Both the position numbers and the translations under genes were made by a program. DNA of 64,000 nt from Hyphomonadaceae bacterium (GTDB lineage Bacteria > Pseudomonadota > Alphaproteobacteria > Rhizobiales > Hyphomicrobiaceae), in assembly GCA_019747815.1 (NCBI GenBank), contig JAIEQJ010000025.1, forward strand, positions 28,648 through 92,647. The letters are read 5' to 3'. Positions 55,668 through 64,000 of this stretch are shown here, piece after piece. Below the pieces are notes generated by a model. That model did no database searches. It saw only the letters and a program-made list of their open reading frames with translations, and had not been told where the DNA came from. How positions within the stretch are numbered: position 1 is the first letter of the stretch; the number at the start of each line of letters is the position of its first letter.

Positions 55668-56390
55668 CTAGCTCGCGCGCGCCGGCTCACTGAGCAGCCG
55701 GTTGGCCATGAGTGCCACTTCCGTACGATTCTTGGCGCTCAACTTCTTCATGATGTTTCGAACATGGACCTTAACCGTGCTCTCACACATGTTGAGCTCG
55801 TGCGCGATGATCTTGTTCGCCTTGCCCTTGCCGATCGCCTCGACGACTGCCGCCTGACGCGCGGTGAACATGGTGGGGCTGCGATCTCGCTCAGGTAGCT
55901 GAGCGCTGCTGCCACGACCTCTCAGTGCGGGGATCAGGCTGGTTGCCGGAACGAACACGCCACCCGCGCGAACGAGGCGAAGCGCTTCGATCACCACGTG
56001 GAGCGAAAGATTGGTCGGGATAAAACCCTGCACCCCACAATCGATGGCCCATAGAACGTCTTCGGGCTGCTCTGTGTCCGACATCAAAACGGTTGGCAGC
56101 TCCCTGATCAGCTGCGCCAAGTCATGCCGCATCGCAGCATCTTGAGCGGAGTCAGATGAGCAGTATAGCGCCAGTGTAGCTTTCAGTTTCCCGGGTGCAC
56201 TGAGCCAGCTTTGAACACTCTCGTACGCCAATACCTTATGGCTAAAGGCTGTTTCAATGCATCTCGCCAAGCATTCACGGACAAGCAACCTGCGCTCTAT
56301 CAGAACAATACATGTATACGGTGCGCTGGAAACCTGATTACCATCAGCGGTGACCGCATCCCCAAGGGGACCACTAAACGGCATATTCAT
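55668..56390 (-). CDS. LuxR/NarL-type regulator with degenerate receiver
   Basis: 240 residues. C-terminal LuxR helix-turn-helix is complete (FTARQAAVVEAIGKGKANK, ESTVKVHVRNIMKKL). The N-terminal ~130 residues fold like a receiver, but the usual phospho-acceptor position reads LALYCSSDS, and the acidic pair after the first strand is missing (VLIERRLLV), so normal phosphorylation is unlikely. Adjacent to and co-oriented with the sugar transferase, so a possible exopolysaccharide regulator. Confidence 0.85.
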   Translation of the reverse strand: MNMPFSGPLGDAVTADGNQVSSAPYTCIVLIERRLLVRECLARCIETAFSHKVLAYESVQSWLSAPGKLKATLALYCSSDSAQDAAMRHDLAQLIRELPTVLMSDTEQPEDVLWAIDCGVQGFIPTNLSLHVVIEALRLVRAGGVFVPATSLIPALRGRGSSAQLPERDRSPTMFTARQAAVVEAIGKGKANKIIAHELNMCESTVKVHVRNIMKKLSAKNRTEVALMANRLLSEPARAS

Positions 56391-57057
56391 TTCGTACCAC
56401 TACCAGAGGAACGCCTCGCCGGAAGCCTTACGACATCCGGCGCACCAAAAATTTCCCCCGCATTAACGTGATTGTAACCTTTAGCGGAGGTTATTCACAG
56501 AATTGCCCCAACGGCAAGACCTCCACGCCACCAACTTCTCCTACAGGTAAACGGCTCGCAATCTATACAAAACAAGGCCCACTACTGTTTTTTCGGACGC
56601 GAGGGACCGGTTGATCAAGAAATTTTGAATACATCACTGGCGGGTCGACTGCGCAGTGCCCGCGCATGACGGTGGTAACCAAACGAAATCAGAGCCTGAC
56701 CGCCACATTGCCAAGTAACTATACTGGCTGGCACTTTCAATGCGAAGCATTGATCTGCCAGAGCTCAAGGTCGGGCACAACGTCCGCTCCCACAGTGCGT
56801 GGCAATCGAGACACAGATCGCGCGCAAAATTGCTACGCCTTCTGGTGGTGGGGACGCGACCATCAATACCACTTTCGGTCATTGGCCATTCCCGCGCTGA
56901 AAATAGAAACGTCATGCAAACACGGCCTTGGACGGAGCCGCGCGACGGCCAGCGACCATCATCGTTGTGCGCCGCACATATTGATCGCAGCATGTCCGTT
57001 ATCTGATAGTCAGTTCTGCACATTCGCAGCGCGAGGACAGCCATCACGGATGCGGGC
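56391..57057. other. 667-base gap without a recognised gene
   Basis: The part next to the LuxR gene is AT-richer and should contain its promoter (GATTGTAACCTTTAG near 56469). Open frames in 56634-57191 have unnatural composition and overlap the enoyl-CoA hydratase in antisense, so I do not call them. Possibly decayed sequence. Confidence 0.4.
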
Positions 57058-57849
57058 TCAACGCCCTTTCCAGTTGGGTTTGCGTTTTTCAGCGAAGGCC
57101 TTGGGACCCTCAATCGTGTCCTCGCTTTGCACCATGGCACCAAAAGCCGGGTAGTGCAGATTGCGCGTCGCCAATTCAAGGCCCGGCACATCGAGCGAGC
57201 GCATCACGACCTGCTTGGTGGCCCGAATGCTCATGGGTGAGCACTCCAGGATCTGGCCGGCCCAGCGCCGCGCTTCGTCCATGACCTTGGAATGCGACAC
57301 CACGGCCGTGACGAAACCCAATTCGTAACCCTCCTGTGCCGACACGTGACGTCCGGTGAGCATCATGCCCATCGCCTTCTTCAGCGGGACTTGGCGAGAA
57401 AGACGCTGCATGCCGCCGGCCGCGGCAGCGAGACCGACGCGCGGCTCCGGCAAAGCAAATTTCGCCTGATCGGATGCAATGATGATGTCGCACGCCAGAG
57501 CGATCTCGAACCCTCCGCCCATGGCCACGCCGTTGACTGCGGCAATGACCGGCTTGTCGAGATCATGGCGATTGGTGAGCCCGCCGAACCCCTTGGGCGG
57601 TGACTGCGGCCGTTGACCGGTCTTGGCCCTGAACTCGGCGTGATACTTGAGATCGTTGCCCGCGGAGAATGCCTTGTCGCCGGCCCCCGTGATGATGGCG
57701 ACCCACAGCTCAGAATTGGCGGCGAACGCGTCGAAGGCGTCCGACAGCTCCTGATTGGCCATCGGATGCAGCGCGTTGTAGACCTCCGGCCGGTTGATGG
57801 TGACGATGAACAAGTTCCCGTCAGTCTCGACCTTGCTGTATTGCCCCAT
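57058..57849 (-). CDS. Enoyl-CoA hydratase/isomerase family protein
   Basis: 263 residues; GGGAGA before ATG 57849. Crotonase fold: SAGNDLKYHAEF (first oxyanion segment), NGVAMGGGFEIALACDIIIAS (second, shown in part) and EPRVGLAAAAGG. It hydrates or isomerises an acyl-CoA in fatty-acid or aromatic acid breakdown. Second gene after the oxidoreductase at 57897 (47 bases apart). Confidence 0.92.
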   Translation of the reverse strand: MGQYSKVETDGNLFIVTINRPEVYNALHPMANQELSDAFDAFAANSELWVAIITGAGDKAFSAGNDLKYHAEFRAKTGQRPQSPPKGFGGLTNRHDLDKPVIAAVNGVAMGGGFEIALACDIIIASDQAKFALPEPRVGLAAAAGGMQRLSRQVPLKKAMGMMLTGRHVSAQEGYELGFVTAVVSHSKVMDEARRWAGQILECSPMSIRATKQVVMRSLDVPGLELATRNLHYPAFGAMVQSEDTIEGPKAFAEKRKPNWKGR

Positions 57850-57896
57850 TGCCGTCTCCCAGGACTGCGCCGCCCGGAGCGGACGGCGCGTTTGCT

Positions 57897-58919
57897 TCAC
57901 CGCGCACTTGGATCAGGCCCCAGCTTCACCTGCAGCTTGCCGAAGTTGTCGCCGCGCAAGAGACCGATGAACGCGCGCGGCGCATTCTCGATCCCCTCCA
58001 CGATATCCTCTTTGTATGTGATGCGTCCGGTGCGCACCCATTCACCCATCTGGCGTAAGGCCGGGCCATATTTGCCGCTGAAATCCCAGACGATGAAGCC
58101 ACGCATGGTGACGCGCTTGCCGACAAAGGCGCCCAGCAGGCGTGGTCCAGGTTCCGTCGTGTTGTATTGTGAGATGGAACCGCACAGCGCGACGCGGGCC
58201 CAGACATTGAGATTGAGGAAAACGGCATCGCTCACCACGCCGCCAACGTTGTCGAAGTAGACGTCGACCCCACCGGGGCATGCCGCCTTGACGGCGGCTG
58301 CCAGATCGCCTTGGGCCTTGTAGTCGATGCAGTCGTCGAACCCGAGCGTGTCCCGCACGAAGGCGCATTTCCGGGGCCCGCCGGCGATTCCGACCGCCCG
58401 GCAACCGGCCATCTTGGCGAGCTGGCCCACGATCTGGCCGACGGCGCCGGAAGCCGCCGATACCACCACGGTTTCGCCGGCCCGCGGCTGCCCCACCTCG
58501 TAGAGCCCGAAATAGGCGGTCATGCCCGGCATGCCCAACACCCCGTTGGCGGTGGAGATCGGTGCGAGCGACGGATCGACCCACCTAAGGGCCGGCCCGG
58601 GACCGAGGGCGTATTCCTGCCACCCCAGGCGATCCTCGACGATGTCGCCGACCCTGAACCCGGGATGGTTCGATTGCACCACTTCGCCGACCGTGCCCCC
58701 TGTCATGACGTCGCCGATGCCGACGGGCGGCGCATAGGACGCCGCATCGCGCATGCGCCCGCGCATGTAGGGATCCAGCGACAAATAGATGACGCGGACC
58801 AGCACCTCGCGGGGACCGGGCGCGGGCACCGGAGCCTCCTCAATGCGAAAATCCGTTTCGGCCACCTCCTCGGCCGGCCGGCGGGCGAGAACGACACGGC
58901 GATGGGTCTTCGGGATCAT
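57897..58919 (-). CDS. NADP-dependent medium-chain oxidoreductase, CurA-like
   Basis: 340 residues; GGAGA before ATG 58919. Zinc-free MDR family (prostaglandin reductase/CurA): YLSLDPYMRGRM near the N-terminus, GMPGMTAYFGL, cofactor motif SAASGAVGQIVGQLAK and YFDNVGG. Reduces activated carbon-carbon double bonds with NADPH. First gene of a pair with the enoyl-CoA hydratase. Confidence 0.92.
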   Translation of the reverse strand: MIPKTHRRVVLARRPAEEVAETDFRIEEAPVPAPGPREVLVRVIYLSLDPYMRGRMRDAASYAPPVGIGDVMTGGTVGEVVQSNHPGFRVGDIVEDRLGWQEYALGPGPALRWVDPSLAPISTANGVLGMPGMTAYFGLYEVGQPRAGETVVVSAASGAVGQIVGQLAKMAGCRAVGIAGGPRKCAFVRDTLGFDDCIDYKAQGDLAAAVKAACPGGVDVYFDNVGGVVSDAVFLNLNVWARVALCGSISQYNTTEPGPRLLGAFVGKRVTMRGFIVWDFSGKYGPALRQMGEWVRTGRITYKEDIVEGIENAPRAFIGLLRGDNFGKLQVKLGPDPSAR

Positions 58920-59062
58920 CACAGGTCTCCGGCAGCCAGAATGGTCGGGACAACAGGGTAGCCCTGAATGGCCCTCCGGCGGAACATACGCACCCGCCTT
59001 GACCCCAGGCTCTCCTGCCCAAGCGACTTCCCTGTTGCAGATTCCCCGATTTTGTGGCTTTT

Positions 59063-59088
59063 GACCGCCAAGATCGCCCTTGGCGGTC
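59063..59088 (+). promoter_or_regulatory. Hairpin in the leader of rpmJ
   Basis: Perfect 10-base stem GACCGCCAAG/CTTGGCGGTC with a 6-base loop, 32 bases upstream of the rpmJ start. No U-run follows in either direction, so a leader structure or protein site is more likely than a terminator. Confidence 0.35.
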
Positions 59089-59120
59089 ATTCCCAGCGGG
59101 CATGAACAAGGCTTAGGGCC

Positions 59121-59246
59121 ATGAAGGTCAGGAATTCGCTGAAATCGCTGCGCTCGCGCCATCGCAACAATCGCGTGGTGCGCCGCAAGGGCCGCGTTTA
59201 CGTCATTAACAAGACGAACCGGCGGTTCAAGGCGCGTCAAGGCTAG
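59121..59246 (+). CDS. rpmJ: 50S ribosomal protein L36, cysteine-free form
   Basis: 41 residues, [17 protein letters not shown] ... [19 protein letters not shown]. This is the zinc-independent L36 type (no Cys), the usual form in alphaproteobacteria. Too short for standard ORF lists. Part of the large ribosomal subunit. Confidence 0.95.
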   Translation: MKVRNSLKSLRSRHRNNRVVRRKGRVYVINKTNRRFKARQG

Positions 59247-59294
59247 GCTGGCACCCGTTTTGACGGCCCATCGCCGCCCGGCTATGTTGGCCGC

Positions 59295-59936
59295 ATGCCG
59301 TCGAGGCCCAATCTGATACTGCCTGCCATTCTCTGCGCAGCGGGGCTTGCCCTGGTTCTTTTGGAGCCGGTGGCGCCTGTGCTGGCGCAGGATGCACCCA
59401 AGAGCGCCAAACGCGGTCCCGCGACGCCCAGTCTGCCGAAGACCGCTGCCGAACGCGACAAGACCCTGGGTGACCTCTACGCCTTGCTGGCCACCGCCGA
59501 GGACGAGAGTTCCGCCAAGGCGATCGCGGAAGGCATCGAGCGCATCTGGCTGCACTCGGGAAGCCCGACCGTAGATCTTCTGCTCGGACGGGCCATGAAG
59601 GCGGTCGCGGAGAAGAAGTTGGACCGGGCGCTGAGGCTGCTCGACAACGTGGTCGAGCAGGCACCTGACTTCACCGAGGGATGGAGCCGGCGCGCCTACG
59701 TCTACTTCCAGCGCAATCAGGTGGGGCCAGCGCTGGGCGATCTGCGCCGGGCCCTGGCGCTCGACCCCAATCACTTCAAGTCCTTGGATGGGCTGGCGCA
59801 GGTCCTGCGCGAAATCGGACAGAAGAAGGCATCGCTGCAGGTCTTCCGTCATCTGCATGACGTCTATCCCTACTGGCCGGGTGCCGAGCGGGCCATTGAC
59901 GAGCTCTCGCGCGAGGTGGAGGGCCAGGGCATCTGA
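59295..59936 (+). CDS. Exported TPR protein
   Basis: 213 residues with a signal peptide (AILCAAGLALVLLEPVAPVLAQ) and two to three TPR units in the second half (KLDRALRLLDNVVEQAPDF, QVGPALGDLRRALALDPNH). Periplasmic protein-protein interaction module; partner unknown. Downstream of rpmJ with 48 bases between, a neighbour pair common in Hyphomicrobiales as far as I recall. Confidence 0.85.
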   Translation: MPSRPNLILPAILCAAGLALVLLEPVAPVLAQDAPKSAKRGPATPSLPKTAAERDKTLGDLYALLATAEDESSAKAIAEGIERIWLHSGSPTVDLLLGRAMKAVAEKKLDRALRLLDNVVEQAPDFTEGWSRRAYVYFQRNQVGPALGDLRRALALDPNHFKSLDGLAQVLREIGQKKASLQVFRHLHDVYPYWPGAERAIDELSREVEGQGI

Positions 59937-60085
59937 GCGCAGTTCAGGATCGACCAGGCGAGGAAACCGTTGACAACCTGCGCCGCAATCGCGCGGCGGC
60001 CCCCTTGGCGCTGGTCGTGCCGGTGCGCCATTGCTAAGGACCTCGCCGACAGTTCTCACTGATTGATCTGCGCGGGACTCCGGGG

Positions 60086-60694
60086 GTGCTGAGAGTCGAC
60101 TATTTGGCCGTGCCAGGGCTGCCTGTGCTCTCCTTTGAGGTGGTGGCGGGGGAGTGCCTGGCCGTGGAAGGACCCTCCGGGTCCGGCAAGACCAGAATGC
60201 TGCGCGCCATAGCCGATCTGGATCCGGCCGGCGGCTATGTTCATCTCGATGGTGTGGAGCGGAGCGAAATGCGGGGCCCCGAATGGCGCCGCCAGGTTCG
60301 CTACGCCTCCGCCGAGCCGGCCTGGTGGGCGGCCACGGGACGCCAGCATTTTCCCAGGGGTGCCAAGCTCGAACGCCTCCTTCCGGCCCTGGCGCTCAAT
60401 GACCTGCACCTGGATCGTCCGATTGCCGAGCTCTCGACCGGCGAGCGCCAACGGCTGGGGCTGGCCCGTGCCCTGGTCGACGAGCCGCGCGTGCTCCTTC
60501 TCGATGAGCCGACGTCTGCGCTCGATGCCACATCCGCAGCGATGGCGGAGGAGTTGATCAAGTTCCAACTGCTGGCGGAGCGCATCGTGCTGATCGTCAG
60601 CCATGACGCGGCTCAGATCGAGCGCCTCGCGCACGCACGCCTGCAGCTTGCAGCCGGCATCATTCCCCACCGCGCCCAAGGCCCGGCTGCATGA
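60086..60694 (+). CDS. fetA: ABC transporter ATPase (FetA/YbbL)
   Basis: 202 residues from GTG 60086. Walker A GPSGSGKT (29-36), signature LSTGERQRLGLA, Walker B VLLLDEPTSALD and switch His in IVSHD. It energises FetB. Stop overlaps the start of fetB (ATGA). FetAB is linked to iron homeostasis and peroxide resistance in E. coli. Confidence 0.88.
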   Translation: MLRVDYLAVPGLPVLSFEVVAGECLAVEGPSGSGKTRMLRAIADLDPAGGYVHLDGVERSEMRGPEWRRQVRYASAEPAWWAATGRQHFPRGAKLERLLPALALNDLHLDRPIAELSTGERQRLGLARALVDEPRVLLLDEPTSALDATSAAMAEELIKFQLLAERIVLIVSHDAAQIERLAHARLQLAAGIIPHRAQGPAA

Positions 60695-61497
60695 GTGCCA
60701 TTTCTCTCACGCCGATCGACCTGGCGCTGGCGGCGGCGCTGCTGATCGTGAACGGCGCCATCTCCATCGCCTTCGGTCTGCGGCTTGAGCGCAGCCTGAC
60801 AATCGCGGCGGTCCGCATGGTGATGCAGCTCGCCGCCGTCGGATACGTGCTGAAATTCGTGTTTGCGCAGACCTCGCCGGCCTGGACCGCACTGGTCGCG
60901 CTGGTCATGGTGTTGGCAGCCGGCATAGAGCTTCTGCAGCGACAGGAGCGTCGGCTCCGCGGCTGGCTGGCCTATGGACTGGGAAACGCCACCCTTCTGC
61001 TGGCCGGCGGCCTTGCGACGCTCTATGCGGCGGCCATCGTCATTGGCCCCTCGCCCTGGTACGCGCCGCGTTACGTGCTGCCGATCCTCGGCATGGTGCT
61101 GGGCAATACTCTCACCAGCGTCAGCCTCGCGTTGCTGACCCTGAACGAGGGCGCGGACCGGGAGCGCAGTGCCATCGAGGCAAGGCTTGCGCTCGGTGCA
61201 ACGCGTTTCCAAGCCTTTTCCAATCTGCTGCGCCAATCGCTGAGGACTGCCACCACACCATTGCTCAACACCATGGCCGTTGCCGGGGTCGTGACGCTGC
61301 CCGGCATGATGGCGGGACAAATCCTCGCCGGCTCGGACCCCGGTGAAGCGGCCAAATACCAAATCATGATCATGTTCGTGCTCGCCGGCGCTTCCAGCCT
61401 CGGAGCGCTGGCGGCGGTGCTGGGCAGTGTGTACCTGATCACCGACGCCCGGCACCGACTGCGTCTGGACCGGCTGGCACAGCCGCGCAAACAATAG
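60691..61497 (+). CDS. fetB: ABC transporter permease (FetB/UPF0014)
   Basis: 268 residues, about seven membrane helices. UPF0014 features: VRMVMQLAAVGYVLKFVF, PILGMVLGNTLTSVSLAL, EARLALGATRFQAF and VVTLPGMMAGQILAGSDP. Partner of FetA; exports iron or a related substrate. Start overlaps fetA stop. Confidence 0.92.
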   Translation: MSAISLTPIDLALAAALLIVNGAISIAFGLRLERSLTIAAVRMVMQLAAVGYVLKFVFAQTSPAWTALVALVMVLAAGIELLQRQERRLRGWLAYGLGNATLLLAGGLATLYAAAIVIGPSPWYAPRYVLPILGMVLGNTLTSVSLALLTLNEGADRERSAIEARLALGATRFQAFSNLLRQSLRTATTPLLNTMAVAGVVTLPGMMAGQILAGSDPGEAAKYQIMIMFVLAGASSLGALAAVLGSVYLITDARHRLRLDRLAQPRKQ

Positions 61498-61569
61498 ATT
61501 TAGTCAGCCCCCTCAAGCTCGCTGCCCGCACGTCCAGCCCGACACAAGCCGCAGCCGCGATGATGCGGA

Positions 61570-63762
61570 ATGACCTCAACCTACCTTGCCTATCGAATGT
61601 ATGCGCAAGACCTTGCGAAGAGCATGGTGCGAACCGCCTCGAGGGTCGACATCGCGCGCGAGCAGAAATACTACGAAGAGAACATCGGCAAGGTGAAGTC
61701 GGTTGATGACCTGCTCAACAATCGCCGGCTCTTTGCCTATGCCATGAAAGCGTACGGCCTGGAGGATATGACGTACGCCAAGGCCTTCATGCGCAAGGTT
61801 CTGCAAAGCGACCTCAACGATCCCAAGAGCTTTGCCAGACAGCTCGTCGACCCCCGCTACCTGACCCTGGCCAAGGCCTTCGCCTTTACCTCCGACGGCA
61901 CGGTTCGTGCGAACCTGCCGTCTGTCCAGAACGAGTTCCAGCAGGACGACACGACCGGCCTCTACTCCGAGCGCCGCGTGAGAAAGGGCACCGCATCTGC
62001 CGCGGAGACGGACTACTATCGGACAAAGATTGCGACGCTGACATCGGTGGATGAGCTGATCGCCGACGAGCGCCTCCTTGCCTATGCCTTGACCGCCTAT
62101 CGCCTGGATCCGACGATTGCATCCACGACGACCATACGGAATGTGCTGACGAGCGACCTCTCCGACCCCAACAGCGCCGCAAACCGGCTCGGCGATGCGC
62201 GGTATGCCAGGTTGGCCGCGGCCTTCGGCTTCCAGGCCGACGGCAGCGTTGCGTCGGGCTCCGAGGCCCAGTCGGCCGCCCGGCTCAACGACACGATCTT
62301 TGCCTACTACGAGGCTTCCGGCAGCGATGCGAGCCCCGCCGCAGCGGCTTTCAAGACACGCTACTACACCGATACCATCGCCGGCGTGACGTCGGTCGAC
62401 GAGCTGCTGAACAACGACAGGCTCTACACATATGCGCTGACCGCATACGGGCTCGATCCCAACCTCCAACCCAAGGACAAGATCCGCCAAGTGCTGTTGA
62501 GCGACCTCTCCGATCCGAGCAGCTTCGCCAACGGCCTCGATCGTCGCTTTCGCACACTCGCCGCAGCCTTCAACTTCGCAGCAGACGGAACCATTCGCGG
62601 CAGCGAGGGCGTCCAGTCCAGCGATCAGCGCGAAAGCACGACCGAGCTCTTCCTGACAAACTACGACAATGCGGCGGTCGATGCCGAAACCGTGGCCACA
62701 TCCTTCTATCGCAACCGCATCAATCTGCTGACGTCGGTCGACGCCCTGATTGGAAACCCCGTACTCTACAACTACGCGCTCGAAGCGTTCGGCCTGGATC
62801 CCAGGGTCGAGTCCAAGAACAAGATCCGGATGGTGCTGACGAGCGACCTCTCCAATCCGACCAGCTTCGTCAACCTCCAATCCGACCAACGCTATCGCGA
62901 CTTTGCCGCAGCCTTCAATTTCGCACCCGACGGCTCGGTGCTGCAGCCGCGCGAGGCCCAGACGGAAACCGACATACTGGCCACGGTCCGGCTCTACAAT
63001 ACGCGCGTCGGCCCTGCGGCCTCCGACCAGGCGCGTGCCGTTGAGGAGAATACCTACTACAGCGAAACCATCAGCCGCGTGCGGTCGCTCGACGACTTGC
63101 TCGAGGACGATCGCCTCGTGACCTATGTCCTCAAGGCTTTCGGCTTCGAAGGCGAGCGCGTCTCAAAGGACACGTTGCGCAATGTCTTGACGAGTGATCC
63201 CACCGACAAGAACAGCTTCGTCAGCAAGCTTGCCGACAGCCGGTTCCGGGATCTGGCGGCAGCGTTCAACTTTACGCCCAATGGCGAGATCAGCCGCGCC
63301 GGAGCCCAACAGGTGCAGACCAAGAGCAGCCTCTTGAAGACCATCGATCTGCACGTCCGCCAGGCGATGGAGAGCGAGGCAGGCACGCATAGCGAGGGCG
63401 TGCGCCTGGCGCTCTACTTCCAGCGCAAGGCCGCAGACATCGTCTCTCCCTTCAATATTCTTGCCGACAAAGCGCTGTTTGAGGTCGTGCGCACCGCGCT
63501 GAGCCTGCCCACAGGCATGGCGCAGGTCGATCTCGATACGCAGGCTGCCATGATCACCAAACGGCTCAATTTGGCAGACCTGAAGGACCCCGCGAAGGTC
63601 AGCAAGCTGCTCGCGCGCTTCAGCGCACTCTACGACCTGAACAACGGCCCCTCGCCCTCGGCGTCGGCGGCCTCCGTCATCCTGGGCGGTGGGCAATCGG
63701 GCATCGGCACGGACATGGGCCTTCTGCAGAGCCTGCAGCGCGTCACGATGGGCCGGCTTTGA
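61570..63762 (+). CDS. DUF1217 multi-repeat protein (flagellum-associated)
   Basis: 730 residues built of five clear ~125-135-residue DUF1217 units and a sixth degenerate one at the C-terminus. Each unit has a tyrosine pair, a (K/T)SVD(D/E)L(L/I) motif, a YALxAYGLD motif, VLxSDLSDPxSF and a final AAAFNF-like segment. DUF1217 proteins lie near flagellar genes in Hyphomicrobiales; no signal peptide is visible. Function unproven, perhaps a secreted or structural flagellar component. ATG 61570. Confidence 0.88.
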   Translation: MTSTYLAYRMYAQDLAKSMVRTASRVDIAREQKYYEENIGKVKSVDDLLNNRRLFAYAMKAYGLEDMTYAKAFMRKVLQSDLNDPKSFARQLVDPRYLTLAKAFAFTSDGTVRANLPSVQNEFQQDDTTGLYSERRVRKGTASAAETDYYRTKIATLTSVDELIADERLLAYALTAYRLDPTIASTTTIRNVLTSDLSDPNSAANRLGDARYARLAAAFGFQADGSVASGSEAQSAARLNDTIFAYYEASGSDASPAAAAFKTRYYTDTIAGVTSVDELLNNDRLYTYALTAYGLDPNLQPKDKIRQVLLSDLSDPSSFANGLDRRFRTLAAAFNFAADGTIRGSEGVQSSDQRESTTELFLTNYDNAAVDAETVATSFYRNRINLLTSVDALIGNPVLYNYALEAFGLDPRVESKNKIRMVLTSDLSNPTSFVNLQSDQRYRDFAAAFNFAPDGSVLQPREAQTETDILATVRLYNTRVGPAASDQARAVEENTYYSETISRVRSLDDLLEDDRLVTYVLKAFGFEGERVSKDTLRNVLTSDPTDKNSFVSKLADSRFRDLAAAFNFTPNGEISRAGAQQVQTKSSLLKTIDLHVRQAMESEAGTHSEGVRLALYFQRKAADIVSPFNILADKALFEVVRTALSLPTGMAQVDLDTQAAMITKRLNLADLKDPAKVSKLLARFSALYDLNNGPSPSASAASVILGGGQSGIGTDMGLLQSLQRVTMGRL

Positions 63763-64000
63763 TTGGCGTGTCGCTGTGCTGGACAAGAGCTCGAACCTGC
63801 ACCCGCCGCGATGTGGGTGCCGAGCAGGCTCGCGCCCAAACGCTGCACGAGGCTTTTCCAGCGGCCCGGAGCATGAGATGATCATCTGACGGCAGGCATC
63901 GTGCAGACACCGCGCACCGAAGGTTGAGCTGCTGCCGGTTCCACGGACAGTTGGTTTAGGTGTCATGATGGGACTGGAGGTGGCGGATGGGACGACGGAG
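63763..64000 (+). other. Terminal intergenic stretch, possible start of next gene
   Basis: No gene through most of it. GGAGG at 63976-63980 stands 6 bases before ATG 63987, which stays open to the window end (4 codons). This may be the start of the next gene, perhaps flagellar. Confidence 0.3.

Noticed and set aside
56634..57191. Minus-strand 185-codon frame
   Set aside because: Overlaps enoyl-CoA hydratase in another frame; translation has unnatural Arg/Cys/Trp content and no family resemblance.
1..64000. CRISPR arrays, insertion sequences, prophage structural genes
   Set aside because: No regularly spaced repeats, transposase motifs or terminal inverted repeats, and no capsid, tail or terminase proteins were seen.

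Overview
The window is GC-rich, densely coded DNA of a Gram-negative bacterium, most likely an alphaproteobacterium of the Hyphomicrobiales (Rhizobiales) type. The basis is a mixture of gene content and style: a DUF1217 flagellum-associated repeat protein, a cysteine-free L36 ribosomal protein, a phasin with TGC-N3-GCA (PhaR-like) sites, TRAP transport, FetAB and a large copper island with CsoR, CusA, CusB and CusF. No rRNA, complete tRNA, CRISPR array or insertion sequence was seen. The species assignment is inference.

Region 1 (1-13,040) looks like a defence/conflict island. A tight four-gene run encodes the end of a PAPS-reductase-family protein, an SF2 DEAH helicase, a MORC-like GHKL ATPase and a phospholipase-D-fold protein. 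After a 144-base gap comes a coupled pair: a protein with two different GHKL ATPase modules (Hsp90/MutL-like at the N-terminus, histidine-kinase-like at the C-terminus) and a large protein beginning with an atypical phospho-receiver domain. Then comes a 985-residue fusion of HTH-like segment, HNH nuclease, STAND-type NTPase and TPR repeats. A 22-base stretch at 13,017-13,038 matches the T-loop-to-CCA end of a tRNA or tmRNA with no RNA gene body in front of it. That is what the distal attachment site of an integrated island looks like.

Region 2 (13,378-32,769) is mixed metabolism: an exported beta-barrel protein, a Cys-rich exported protein followed by a first CusA pump, a TRAP transporter operon with a ThDP-dependent enzyme, a lipase, a wax-ester/diacylglycerol synthase with a histone-H1-like tail, a self-sufficient CYP102-type P450, a phasin and two alpha/beta hydrolases. 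Several of these fit storage-lipid or fatty-acid handling.

Region 3 (33,163-54,233) is a copper/silver resistance island. It holds three multicopper oxidases of different designs (one fused to a DUF4396 membrane domain), CsoR divergent from a CopA ATPase with tandem YHS domains, a CusF-like chaperone, a cupredoxin, a TolC-family lipoprotein, a two-component system, DUF411, CusB and a second CusA. Scattered through it are small Cys-rich exported proteins that seem to form an undescribed family. The logic is cytoplasmic sensing (CsoR) and export (CopA), periplasmic sensing (HK/RR), binding and oxidation (CusF, cupredoxin, MCOs), and trans-envelope efflux (CusBA with TolC-like protein).

Region 4 (54,409-64,000) returns to ordinary chromosome: an undecaprenyl-phosphate sugar transferase, a LuxR-type regulator with a degenerate receiver, enoyl-CoA hydratase, a CurA-like oxidoreductase, rpmJ, a TPR protein, fetAB and a protein with five to six DUF1217 repeats.
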